Shown piece after piece: positions 1-6,611 of a stretch of DNA of 8,524 bases; within the stretch, counting starts at the first letter, position 1, and each line of letters starts with the position of its first letter. Made by a program: the position numbers and the translations under genes. Below the pieces are notes generated by a model that saw nothing but the letters and a program-made list of their open reading frames with translations, did not search any database and had not been told where the DNA came from. Source of the stretch: Candidatus Blautia intestinipullorum. GTDB taxonomy: Bacteria; Bacillota; Clostridia; Lachnospirales; Lachnospiraceae. The DNA lies in NCBI GenBank assembly GCA_019120475.1, contig DWVA01000029.1:1-8524 (forward strand), in the 5' to 3' direction.

Positions 1-39
1 TCCGGGTTTTTCTCCCTGAAAATCATACCAAACGCACAG

Positions 40-76
40 AAAAAACCGACAGCCTATATGACTATATGACTGTCGG
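40..76 (-). terminator. Intrinsic terminator closing the six-gene cluster
   Basis: Read on the minus strand, a perfect 7-bp stem (CCGACAG at 70-76 pairing with CTGTCGG at 46-52) is followed directly by six T residues (40-45). The 17-base loop contains a tandem repeat of an 8-mer (tatatgac twice on the plus strand, 55-70). It lies about 80 bases past the racemase stop codon with no gene between, so it is the natural end of the operon transcript. There is no T-tract on the plus-strand side, so it is not obviously bidirectional. Confidence 0.75.
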
Positions 77-158
77 TAAGGGTGTGGTTTCATGTTTGTT
101 TTTCGTAAAAATCCTGTATCCTTATAAGTCAAGGTTTCCGGTCCTTTTTCTTTCTCTT

Positions 159-818
159 TTATCTGCGGATGCTCTCGTAGTAAGCGAAAAGACCTTCTGC
201 CAGCACCGGATCAATAACCGGAAGACCAGTGGCCTCTTCCAGTTCTTTTGCCACGCCGATGGTGGCAAGACCTGTGCATGCAAGAGCGATCACTTCCGCC
301 CCCTTTTCTTTCAGGTTCTTTCCTGAAGCGATCACCTGCTTTCTTCCTTCCGGCGTCATCAGATCCAGAGTGCTGTCCACACCTTCCGGCTTTTCCAGGA
401 TCATTTTCCCCTCAAGAAGTCTTGCATAAGCGTTGGGAGCATAATCCGTGATCCCAAGTACTCCGATTTTTGATCCGTACCGAAGAGCCAGGGCCACTGT
501 TGTCTCTCCACCGCCGGTTACCGGCATCCCCGGAAGCGCCTCCCTTATCTGGCGTACGCCCGGATCATCCGCGCAGCTTACAATGATCATATCCACATCC
601 TGAAATGATTTCGCCGTTTCCACAATCTTCGGAACCGCGATCTCGCAAAGCTGGGGACTGTGGATTCCCTCCGGCTGATCCGGGATACACTTTGTCTCCA
701 CATCAAGAGACGGAAACTTCTCCATAATCTGCCTTTGATGGGAATATAATACTTCCGGATCCTCACATGTCAGAACACGAATCAATCCTACTTTAAACGT
801 TTTTTCATGATGACTCAT
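159..818 (-). CDS. Asp/Glu racemase superfamily protein (hydantoin-racemase-like)
   Basis: A 219-residue cytoplasmic protein of the aspartate/glutamate/hydantoin racemase superfamily. These cofactor-independent enzymes use two cysteines as acid and base to invert a C-alpha centre. Both are visible: Cys82 in IIVSCADDPG and Cys181 in IALACTGLA, each after a hydrophobic beta strand as the fold requires. The segment VTGGGETTVALAL (about 100-112) and the strand KIGVLGITDY (about 117-126) also fit. The length matches the family (roughly 210-250). I chose the ATG at 818 because AGGAGGA (826-832) precedes it by 7 bases. The longer in-frame start at 878 would make the reading frame run through a terminator hairpin and adds 20 residues unlike the family. 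It is the last gene of the cluster. The substrate cannot be read from sequence; hydantoin, Asp, Glu or another D/L substrate are all possible. Some members of this superfamily are decarboxylases or isomerases. Confidence 0.85.
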   Translation of the reverse strand: MSHHEKTFKVGLIRVLTCEDPEVLYSHQRQIMEKFPSLDVETKCIPDQPEGIHSPQLCEIAVPKIVETAKSFQDVDMIIVSCADDPGVRQIREALPGMPVTGGGETTVALALRYGSKIGVLGITDYAPNAYARLLEGKMILEKPEGVDSTLDLMTPEGRKQVIASGKNLKEKGAEVIALACTGLATIGVAKELEEATGLPVIDPVLAEGLFAYYESIRR

Positions 819-825
819 TTTTTCT

Positions 826-832
826 TCCTCCT
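826..832 (-). promoter_or_regulatory. Ribosome binding site that fixes the racemase start
   Basis: AGGAGGA on the minus strand, 7 bases before the ATG at 818 and just after the U-tract of the terminator at 841-873. This near-perfect site supports 818 over the upstream ATG at 878. The order stem, U-tract, Shine-Dalgarno means only read-through transcripts, or transcripts from an unseen promoter, carry the racemase message. Confidence 0.8.
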
Positions 833-840
833 TTTTTCCT

Positions 841-873
841 AAAAAACCCCGCAGCATTTCCTTTGCTGCAGGG
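841..873 (-). terminator. Intercistronic intrinsic terminator / attenuator before the racemase gene
   Basis: On the minus strand CCCTGCAGCA (864-873) pairs with TGCTGCGGGG (847-856). This is a 10-bp GC-rich stem with one G-T wobble and a 7-base loop, followed by six Ts (841-846). It begins about 11 bases after the stop codon of the M29-like gene and ends 9 bases before the racemase ribosome binding site. The structure is stronger than the terminator at the end of the cluster. It probably allows partial read-through, lowering racemase expression relative to the five upstream genes. It could instead be the true end of the operon, with the racemase gene using its own promoter, but no convincing promoter is visible in the 65-base gap. 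Confidence 0.85.
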
Positions 874-883
874 TTCATCTTTT

Positions 884-1828
884 CTATACCTGGAACACTC
901 CCTCTTTGATCACAAGCGTATCATCAAGATAGAGCGTCGGCTTCAGTATAATTCCGTCCATGTGGCATTCCGCCTTGTTTACCCCGCCGAAGGATGTATT
1001 TGTTCCAAACGCAATGTGTACGGTTCCATACACTTTTTCATCTTCCAGAATAATGCCGTTCAAAATCGCCGCTTCGTTTGTTCCGATCCCCAGCTCACAT
1101 AATGTACCGTTCACTTCGTTCTTCAGCAGGATATCCAGATTTTCACTTTTTTCTCCTGTCACCTGGCGAAGCTTGCCGCCGCTGATCTTCATATGAAGCG
1201 GGCTCTCCAGCTTTCCGATTCCTACCATAGAACCATCTATGGTCATCTCGCCGTCGGATCCGTCTTCCAAAGGAGCAATGTATGCCTCACCGGAAGGAAG
1301 ATTGCCGCATTTTCCGGGCTCTTTGTATACTCCCGGACTGGGTATGCCATTTCTTCCTTTCAGACTGATTTTCAATACCATTCCGCCTTTTTCAATTCTT
1401 GCACTGTCTGCCTTTGTCAGCATATCGGTGATCTTGTCCGTCAGTTTCTCTACTTCGCCGTAATCTGCCGTCATGGCGCCTTTACTGAACATTTCTTTCG
1501 TAATTCCCGGCATAGTTGCCACTCTGCTTCCTGCTGCCGCAGCCTCGATTCTCGCGCTTGTATGAGTCAGAGATTGTGCTGTAGGCGCAATGACCACATC
1601 CGCCGCTTTCATGGCTTCTGCCACTGCTTTTGGCGGCTCCTGCCCGCTCACTTCTCTCTCCTTCATCACAAGCAGCATTCCTTCACAGCCGAGGCGGCAG
1701 GACGCTTCATAAAGGGCCTCGCCGATCTCTTTTCTTGTATCGTCAGTGATCACAAGTACAGATTCTTCTTTTTTTACTCCCAGGCAGGAGGTAAGTACCT
1801 GTTCTGCAATTTGTACTAAGTCTTTCAT
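884..1828 (-). CDS. M29-like metallo-aminopeptidase (aminopeptidase T / AmpS-like), short form
   Basis: A 314-residue protein resembling the M29 aminopeptidase T/AmpS family, which cleaves N-terminal residues from peptides with a two-metal centre. The metal-ligand pattern in the C-terminal half appears intact: Glu181 in NLPSGEAYIAP, Glu245 in CELGIGTNEAA, His271 in GTVHIAFGTN, and His289 with Asp291 in ECHMDGIIL. The N-terminal half (about 20-150) looks like an alpha/beta domain (VLVITDD, DVVIAP). Classical M29 enzymes have about 410 residues, so this is a shorter relative. The same superfamily contains NicX, a 2,5-dihydroxypyridine ring-cleaving dioxygenase, so a non-peptidase role is possible. 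No signal peptide is present. The start at 1828 is 7 bases past the AroM stop. Its Shine-Dalgarno (AGAGGA) lies inside the last AroM codons, which points to translational coupling. A terminator hairpin follows directly. Confidence 0.75.
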   Translation of the reverse strand: MKDLVQIAEQVLTSCLGVKKEESVLVITDDTRKEIGEALYEASCRLGCEGMLLVMKEREVSGQEPPKAVAEAMKAADVVIAPTAQSLTHTSARIEAAAAGSRVATMPGITKEMFSKGAMTADYGEVEKLTDKITDMLTKADSARIEKGGMVLKISLKGRNGIPSPGVYKEPGKCGNLPSGEAYIAPLEDGSDGEMTIDGSMVGIGKLESPLHMKISGGKLRQVTGEKSENLDILLKNEVNGTLCELGIGTNEAAILNGIILEDEKVYGTVHIAFGTNTSFGGVNKAECHMDGIILKPTLYLDDTLVIKEGVFQV

Positions 1829-1835
1829 GATCTGT

Positions 1836-2522
1836 CTATCCTCTCTTTTTCAAATCGGTCAGTTCTGACACAACGCGGGCAAGAAGCGTTCTTGGAAGGA
1901 CTGCCATTTTCCCAGTCTTCTCTTCAAACATGCGCTTCATTTCCTGAGTATAGCCGATACAGTCCAGAACGATCAGGTCAGCGTCCATGTCTTTTACCTG
2001 CTCTGCCGCCTTCTCCAGATCTTCCCACTCTCCATAAGGGGATGCCGCAATAGAAGTCACTTTGTTCACGTACTGACTCCATTTCCCTTCTGTCTGCGCA
2101 AGCTGCAGGGGTGACGGAGTCATACAGATAATGTTGGATTTCTTTGTCATCAAAGGCACAATCCGATCAAGAATATCGCAGGGATAGATCAGAGGAATGT
2201 TTTTGGATGTCAGTGTTTCCGGAAACTTTCCTGTACAGAAAAACATGATCAGCCTGCATCCGGCCGTTTCCATCTCATCAATGGCCTGCTGAAGCCTGGG
2301 AAGGATATAACGCTCTGCAAAAGTGACAGAAGTGCCGTCCGTCAGACGGGAGACCAATACATAGTCTCCTTCCTCCGGTTTAAACTTTGCAATCTCTTCT
2401 TTTGTCAGTCCATCCAGGCCTCCTGCCTGTATCAGTTCAACCTGTCCCTCAAAAATATCCATGATATCTGCTGTCACATCAACTCTCGGCGCCTGTCCGA
2501 TGGTAATCGCACCAATTTTCAT
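1836..2522 (-). CDS. AroM family protein
   Basis: A 228-residue cytoplasmic protein of the AroM family, named from an E. coli gene beside aroL whose biochemical function has not been settled. Family signs are the N-terminal strand IGAITIGQAPR (3-13), the TIGQAPRVDV loop, the EIAKFKPEEGDYVLVSRLTDG segment region (about 43-63), the conserved LIVLDCIGY (183-191), and the C-terminal LPRTLLARVVSEL (209-221). Length matches the family (about 225). Two cysteines stand out: Cys96 in MFFCTGKF and Cys188 in VLDCIGY, each following a hydrophobic strand, as in Asp/Glu racemases. The start at 2522 has AGAGGTG as a ribosome binding site 7 bases upstream and sits 13 bases after the DUF1177 stop. The next gene starts 7 bases after this one's stop, so the three genes are surely co-transcribed. 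The role is unknown; a racemase-, isomerase- or lyase-like reaction is inference. Confidence 0.87.
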   Translation of the reverse strand: MKIGAITIGQAPRVDVTADIMDIFEGQVELIQAGGLDGLTKEEIAKFKPEEGDYVLVSRLTDGTSVTFAERYILPRLQQAIDEMETAGCRLIMFFCTGKFPETLTSKNIPLIYPCDILDRIVPLMTKKSNIICMTPSPLQLAQTEGKWSQYVNKVTSIAASPYGEWEDLEKAAEQVKDMDADLIVLDCIGYTQEMKRMFEEKTGKMAVLPRTLLARVVSELTDLKKRG

Positions 2523-2535
2523 CTGTATTCACCTC

Positions 2536-3474
2536 TTATTCTTGTCCCAATGTCTGTAAATGATCCATCTTTCCATACAGTTTTACAAGACGTGCATACT
2601 CTTCTTCGTCATAGAACTTGCACTGTCCTCTTCCGAAAGTTTTTGCAACTTCCAGCATAAAGCGTGCTGCTTCCTCCACATCCGCCGCATGAGTTGCTCC
2701 TGTCGCGCATCCCGGCACCATAACTTCTGTTGTGATGGCAATTCCTACAACCGGAGCTTTTGTTGCAGTACATGGCTGCAGAACACTGTTGATATGATAC
2801 ACATCATTTCCATAAGGAGTAATATCCTGTGTTGTCAGCGGGAACACATAGGGAAGCTTTCCTGTAGTGATCTGCATCAGATCCAGCAGGTCTTCGGATG
2901 TTCTTAAAATATATCCTTCTTTTACCGTGGGAGAGATGGCGAATCCTCTTGTGTTTATCACGCGGTTGCCCTTTGTTGTATCAACAGAGAGAATGGCATC
3001 CAGATCATCTGATACTTCTTCCCTGTTCACCTGTGACATCTCTACCGGTGATCCCATAAACGGAACCGGATCATGGGGCTGTGTAGGCGCGTTCGGGCAG
3101 ATGTGGGTGGAAATCAGCACATCACCCTCCAGCACATCCCCTTTGTTCTGCATATCCAGAATTTTAGCGGCAAGAGCAACTGCTGCCAGCGCTCCGTCTC
3201 CGTCAGATACGAATCCGATTCTCTCCGGACGCGCTCCAATACCTCCCAGTCTTCCAAGAAGTCCGATCGTCGGAGCATTTCCGCCGTTTGTCTTCCCCTT
3301 TGATCCGGGAATGCGCACTTTCAGCATATCTGTGGAACCTTTTGGCCCCTTCAGCTCATATACTTCAATATTTGCATCCGGCTGGATCGTTCTTAAATAT
3401 TCTTCTACCTTTTTTCCTATCACATTTCCATCATCCAGGATATCATACGCTTCAAGAATCTGTTTCATTAACAT
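2536..3474 (-). CDS. DUF1177 family protein
   Basis: A 312-residue protein recognised as DUF1177, a family without an assigned reaction. The N-terminus MLMKQILEAYDILDD is typical of it. The conserved core has three parts: GFVSDGDGA (87-95); THICPNAPT followed by PHDPVPFMGSPV (123-144); and GCATGATHAADVEEAARF (255-272). The acidic and histidine residues in these motifs (Asp91, Asp93, His124, His134, Asp135, His262, Asp265) could bind metal, as in zinc or dinuclear hydrolases; that is inference. I chose the ATG at 3474 because AAAGGAG (3484-3490) lies 9 bases upstream and the family begins here. An in-frame ATG at 3555 would add 27 lysine-rich residues outside the family and has no clear ribosome binding site. 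No signal peptide or membrane segment. It lies between DUF917 and AroM genes with a 13-base gap downstream. Confidence 0.85.
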   Translation of the reverse strand: MLMKQILEAYDILDDGNVIGKKVEEYLRTIQPDANIEVYELKGPKGSTDMLKVRIPGSKGKTNGGNAPTIGLLGRLGGIGARPERIGFVSDGDGALAAVALAAKILDMQNKGDVLEGDVLISTHICPNAPTQPHDPVPFMGSPVEMSQVNREEVSDDLDAILSVDTTKGNRVINTRGFAISPTVKEGYILRTSEDLLDLMQITTGKLPYVFPLTTQDITPYGNDVYHINSVLQPCTATKAPVVGIAITTEVMVPGCATGATHAADVEEAARFMLEVAKTFGRGQCKFYDEEEYARLVKLYGKMDHLQTLGQE

Positions 3475-3483
3475 GGCTTTTGT

Positions 3484-3490
3484 CTCCTTT
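3484..3490 (-). promoter_or_regulatory. Ribosome binding site that fixes the DUF1177 start
   Basis: AAAGGAG on the minus strand, 9 bases before the ATG at 3474. Its presence inside the longer in-frame extension argues that the 84-base stretch between the DUF917 stop and 3474 is an untranslated leader. That leader is A-rich close to the ribosome binding site. Confidence 0.7.
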
Positions 3491-3558
3491 TTCTGCTTTT
3501 TTGTTTTGTTTTTTGCCCATGCCGCCCACGGAACATGTGTGCCTGGGGTTTTCATCTC

Positions 3559-4638
3559 TTACAGGTAGCTCACCATCTCTTTTCCGACTACCTCTTCTGT
3601 CTGTTTCAAAAGTTCCGGATCATACATGGTAGCAGACAGCTTCAGATTTTTCTTATCTGTTCCGATCACATAGACTTCCAGTCCTTCCTCCATCATTGCT
3701 GTTGTGACAGGCTCTCCGGTATTTGCATTAATGGTCATAATAAGATCAGGGAAAGTTGCAAGCCGTTTTCCGTCCTTTTCCGCTGTGGCATACTCATTCC
3801 AGAACGTCAGCTGACAGCCGTCTACTTCCGCATATCCCACATCGAATCCTCCTGTTGTTTCAATAGAAAAGTTTTTCACCTCTCCTTTTGCCAGGATAGA
3901 ACCGCCGAGAAATTCACACACATTTCTTACCGCTTCCTCTACGGAAGTTTCCAGCCCTTTACGGAAAGCTTTGCCTGTCTCTATTGCAAAGCTGACACCG
4001 CCGATAGCGCAGTTTTCTTTTGCGTAGGCAGCTGTCACCGGATTTCTGGCAACCGCTACCAGTCCTCCCGCCTCAATGGACGCCATACGCACAAGTTTTG
4101 AGGTGTGCTCAATGCTTCCCTCAAAGAAACACTCCACATGATTTCCTGTCTCCGGATTTCCTCCCACGCATGCCTGAACCGTCCTGTAGTCCTTCTGCTT
4201 ATGCAGATTCATGCTTCCCATAACTCCGGTTGGATGGGCACGTCCATTACACGGTGCGTCCACAAGTGGAAGACCGGAAATCGCAGCCTGAAGCCATCCG
4301 TTCACAGACGCCTCTCCTCCCTGCTCATTTGTGATAATACCGCCCAGCTTCAGATCTGTATTCTTTTTGATCATCTCAATCGTATAAGCAAGATCCTTAG
4401 CTGTCATAAACTGGTCTCTGGCATTTGGCGCTCCCACAAGGGAAGCTGTCAGAAGAACCGCGTCATCATCAATCTCTTCAATCGGAACAAGTCGAAGATC
4501 TGTATAATCTACCGCGATCTTTGCATATTTTCTTCCTTTTACCGGATCTCCTCCGCCTCCTCCGCCAAGGATCGTACCTCCTGTGAGGACATCATCCAGT
4601 ACTTCTTCTGTCAGTTTAAGTCCTTCTTTTTTCTCCAC
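3559..4638 (-). CDS. DUF917 family protein
   Basis: A 359-residue protein of the DUF917 family (usual length about 360), often found with hydantoinase/oxoprolinase genes and of unproven activity. The N-terminal hallmark is a glycine-rich loop, TGGTILGGGGGGDP (19-32). Other family segments are GGIITNEQGGEAS (99-111), PLVDAPCNGRAHPTGVMG (124-141) and the C-terminal strand-rich domain with TTGGFDVGYAEVDG (261-274) and PDLIMTINANTGEPV (297-311). No signal peptide or membrane segment, so it is cytoplasmic. It starts with GTG at 4638; AAGGGG (4647-4652) sits 8 bases upstream, and no ATG nearby has a better site. It follows the transporter gene after a 94-base gap and precedes DUF1177. Given the neighbours, a step in breaking down an imported cyclic or modified amide is plausible but not shown. 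Confidence 0.86.
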   Translation of the reverse strand: MEKKEGLKLTEEVLDDVLTGGTILGGGGGGDPVKGRKYAKIAVDYTDLRLVPIEEIDDDAVLLTASLVGAPNARDQFMTAKDLAYTIEMIKKNTDLKLGGIITNEQGGEASVNGWLQAAISGLPLVDAPCNGRAHPTGVMGSMNLHKQKDYRTVQACVGGNPETGNHVECFFEGSIEHTSKLVRMASIEAGGLVAVARNPVTAAYAKENCAIGGVSFAIETGKAFRKGLETSVEEAVRNVCEFLGGSILAKGEVKNFSIETTGGFDVGYAEVDGCQLTFWNEYATAEKDGKRLATFPDLIMTINANTGEPVTTAMMEEGLEVYVIGTDKKNLKLSATMYDPELLKQTEEVVGKEMVSYL

Positions 4639-4686
4639 TTGAAAATCCCCTTCTTTCCTTAAAATGATCTGCTTTATACTGCAAAT

Positions 4687-4718
4687 GCCGACATAAAGGA
4701 AAATCCCTTACGCCGACA
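4687..4718. repeat. Short direct repeat in the transporter-DUF917 gap
   Basis: GCCGACA occurs at 4687-4693 and again at 4712-4718 (25 bases start to start) in the 94-base gap between the transporter stop and the DUF917 start. The spacer carries a small AAGG/CCTT dyad. It could be a protein or RNA processing site, or chance. No T-tract follows it, so it is not an intrinsic terminator. Confidence 0.3.
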
Positions 4719-4732
4719 CTTGAATAGATCCG

Positions 4733-6415
4733 CTATTCTTTCTTGCTTCCAAGGGCAAGCGTCGCCGTAAAGAAGCTGTACAGAGCCGCGCCTGCCAGTG
4801 CGCCGGCGCCCAGAATATTGAGTGTATGCTCGTTTTCTTTGTTTCTCTTTACCAGGATCGCACGGATGATCAATGCGACAATAATAGTAAGACCATTGAT
4901 AGTGCTTCCTACCAGAAGACCGGTTGCAAAGAGGATTCCCACCTGTCTGGAGCCTCCAAGAAGCTGGATGACTGCTCCCGGAATTGCCCAGATCAGAAGC
5001 CATTTTGCAACTGCTCCGCCTGCGCCTGCTTCGATGGTAGCCGCAAAGGTTGCGTCTACAGGAGCATACAGTCCCTGCGCAAAGTAGGTACGCGCAAGAA
5101 AGGCTACCATAACAAATGCAACGATAAATCCTACGATCTCAGAGATAAACTGCTGTTTTCTTCCTACTTTTTCCAGCTCCGGGTCTTTTCCATATCCTCT
5201 TAATATATAACCGCATTTCAGGTCATAGGCCATATCGGAGAAGGCCGGTCCTGTCGCCGCTGTATAGGCAACCAGAACAGCCAGAGGCATGCTCGGGAAA
5301 CCGATCAGCATACCTACCAAAAGGAAGATAAGTGCTGTGGCAAATCCCGGAAACCATCCGGAATACATTGCGGAAATTCCAACGATCAATTCTGAAGCAA
5401 TTGCGGCAAATGCTGCATAAATGATCCAGATCACCAGTTTAAATGGTGTCATCTCTGACCAGATGCCTGTGGCGATCGCCAGAGCAATTGCCACAACAAA
5501 ATATGCCACATATCCCCAGCCAAGAGCGCTCTTCATATTACTCATGCTGCGGCTGAATTTTCCTGCCGCGCTTGCATCGTTTCCTTTCTTGGAGAACAGC
5601 ATTTTACATACCTGCAAAAGCGCGATGAGTCCCGCTCCGATCATAATTCCGTGAGGCATGTACTGAAACATCGGATCTGACGCAAGATCCGCTCCTTTTC
5701 CGAAAATGTCCGTCACGATCGGAAAACTTTTTCCGAAAATGTCAATGATAAAGCCGTTTGTATTGATGACTCCGATCACAATGCTACCGACTCCGAGAGC
5801 CGCCATAGCCGCGAAATCACCAAACCAGGACACACCGAGAAGGTCTGTCGGGACACCGATCACTTTACCGCCGATACCGATTACCATACCAACAAGAAGC
5901 AGCATTGCTTTCCGGCCTTTTTCTACAACTGCCAGGATAGACTGTGCAGATGCAACTCCCGGAGGCCATGCTCCCTCCGCCGGGAACATTTCTGAATCAA
6001 ATGTCTTATAAAGGATTGTCGCGTCAATGATCGTTGCGATAAATACACCGATCAGCATTGGGAACATCAGATCTTCTCTTCCCATAATGACTGGAATACC
6101 GATGGGAAGCAGCAGACTGTTTGCCGCTGAGAATGTTGCTCCTGATATAGAAGTCTGAATCATGTTCTGGCTGTGAATACTCCTGTATTTCTGCAGAAAC
6201 GCCAGCGGTATCCTGGAAAGTATAATCGCAAACAAGGCTCCAACGATAGATGTGTTGGGAGCTACACCAGTACGTACGATCAATTCCAGTCCGATAATTG
6301 CTCCAAGCACACTCATAATGATATTCAGTATGAGAACATGCGGGGCCAGTGCTTTAGGGTGTTCGGCTGCTGTAATATGCAGCTGTTCAAGCGATTTCTT
6401 CTCTTGTTCATCCAT
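4733..6415 (-). CDS. OPT (oligopeptide transporter) family membrane protein
   Basis: A 560-residue integral membrane protein of the OPT/YSL superfamily, secondary carriers that bring short peptides, modified peptides or metal chelates into the cell, usually with protons. Twelve or more hydrophobic segments span the chain, for example around 26-48, 55-75, 117-136, 170-187, 205-225, 256-272, 301-318, 326-346, 357-376, 424-441, 472-487, 496-522 and 533-553. Two OPT signatures are visible: MFPAEGAWPPGVASAQSI (143-160), matching the family's P-x-G loop, and DMAYDLKCGYILRG (394-407), matching the D-x-K-x-G-Y motif. The N-terminus (1-20) is charged and cytoplasmic. The start at 6415 has GGAGGA about 6 bases upstream. 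It is the first structural gene after the PucR regulator and so likely defines the substrate of the pathway, which cannot be read from sequence. Confidence 0.86.
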   Translation of the reverse strand: MDEQEKKSLEQLHITAAEHPKALAPHVLILNIIMSVLGAIIGLELIVRTGVAPNTSIVGALFAIILSRIPLAFLQKYRSIHSQNMIQTSISGATFSAANSLLLPIGIPVIMGREDLMFPMLIGVFIATIIDATILYKTFDSEMFPAEGAWPPGVASAQSILAVVEKGRKAMLLLVGMVIGIGGKVIGVPTDLLGVSWFGDFAAMAALGVGSIVIGVINTNGFIIDIFGKSFPIVTDIFGKGADLASDPMFQYMPHGIMIGAGLIALLQVCKMLFSKKGNDASAAGKFSRSMSNMKSALGWGYVAYFVVAIALAIATGIWSEMTPFKLVIWIIYAAFAAIASELIVGISAMYSGWFPGFATALIFLLVGMLIGFPSMPLAVLVAYTAATGPAFSDMAYDLKCGYILRGYGKDPELEKVGRKQQFISEIVGFIVAFVMVAFLARTYFAQGLYAPVDATFAATIEAGAGGAVAKWLLIWAIPGAVIQLLGGSRQVGILFATGLLVGSTINGLTIIVALIIRAILVKRNKENEHTLNILGAGALAGAALYSFFTATLALGSKKE

Positions 6416-6485
6416 ATTTTCTCCTCCTTTTCTCTCATTCGCCGCTTTACCTTTTTCAGGCCAAACCGGCTTTCAGGTACAAAGA

Positions 6486-6516
6486 AAGCCAATGTGACGA
6501 TCACCCACATTGGCTT
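6486..6516 (-). terminator. Hairpin between regulator and transporter: pucR-type gene terminator or operon leader element
   Basis: A perfect 11-bp inverted repeat, AAGCCAATGTG (6486-6496) and CACATTGGCTT (6506-6516), with a 9-base loop. On the minus strand it is followed by an interrupted T-tract (TTTCTTT, including the end of the stem). It lies about 95 bases past the regulator stop and 70 bases before the transporter ATG. The simplest reading is a weak intrinsic terminator of the regulator transcript. If the operon promoter is the TAAAAT-like element at 6528-6533, the hairpin would instead sit at the very 5' end of the operon mRNA and could stabilise or attenuate it. As DNA, an 11-bp palindrome could also bind a dimeric protein. 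Confidence 0.55.
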
Positions 6517-6527
6517 AACACCTCTTT

Positions 6528-6533
6528 ATTTTA
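6528..6533 (-). promoter_or_regulatory. Candidate -10 element for the transporter operon
   Basis: TAAAAT on the minus strand, in an AT-rich stretch about 113 bases before the transporter ATG. No good -35 hexamer lies 16-18 bases upstream, which would fit an activator-dependent promoter. The TTGACA at 6610-6615 overlaps the regulator's stop codon but has no matching -10 at 17 bases. This is a weak call. Confidence 0.25.
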
Positions 6534-6550
6534 GCACTTTATCAAATTGA

Positions 6551-6596
6551 AGTCTTTATTCTCTGAATCCAATTTTTCACCAGAGTCTTTGTGCTC
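6551..6596 (-). promoter_or_regulatory. Imperfect direct repeat upstream of the operon, candidate operator
   Basis: Read on the minus strand, GAGCACAAAGACT (6584-6596) and GAGAATAAAGACT (6551-6563) match at 11 of 13 positions. They are 33 bases apart, close to three helical turns, and lie just upstream of the candidate -10 element at 6528-6533. Next to the distal copy is a short dyad, TGTGC/GCACA, around 6590-6604. Position and phasing suit an activator site, most simply for the adjacent PucR-family protein. The motif does not resemble the PucR box I know from Bacillus subtilis. Confidence 0.35.
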
Positions 6597-6611
6597 GGCG
6601 CACAGCTCTTG

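Noticed and set aside
1..39. Possible end of a further gene at the left edge
   Set aside because: Some frames are open, but 39 bases give no recognisable protein or signal.
1193..1819. 208-codon plus-strand frame opposite the M29-like gene
   Set aside because: Cysteine-, histidine- and serine-rich antisense translation with no domain; the sense strand has conserved metal ligands.
3475..3555. 27-residue N-terminal extension of the DUF1177 protein from the ATG at 3555
   Set aside because: Lysine-rich, absent from the family's usual start, no ribosome binding site at 3555, while a good one serves 3474.
2867..3568. 233-codon plus-strand frame opposite the DUF1177 gene
   Set aside because: Antisense to a family-matched gene; its serine-, proline- and phenylalanine-rich composition is that of a reverse-complement shadow.
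4674..5003. 109-codon minus-strand frame overlapping the 3' end of the transporter gene
   Set aside because: Out of frame within a well-supported OPT coding region, arginine- and serine-rich, no motif and no ribosome binding site: a shadow frame.
6325..6510. 61-codon minus-strand frame across the hairpin and transporter start
   Set aside because: Overlaps the terminator-like hairpin and the transporter start in another frame, with no recognisable protein.
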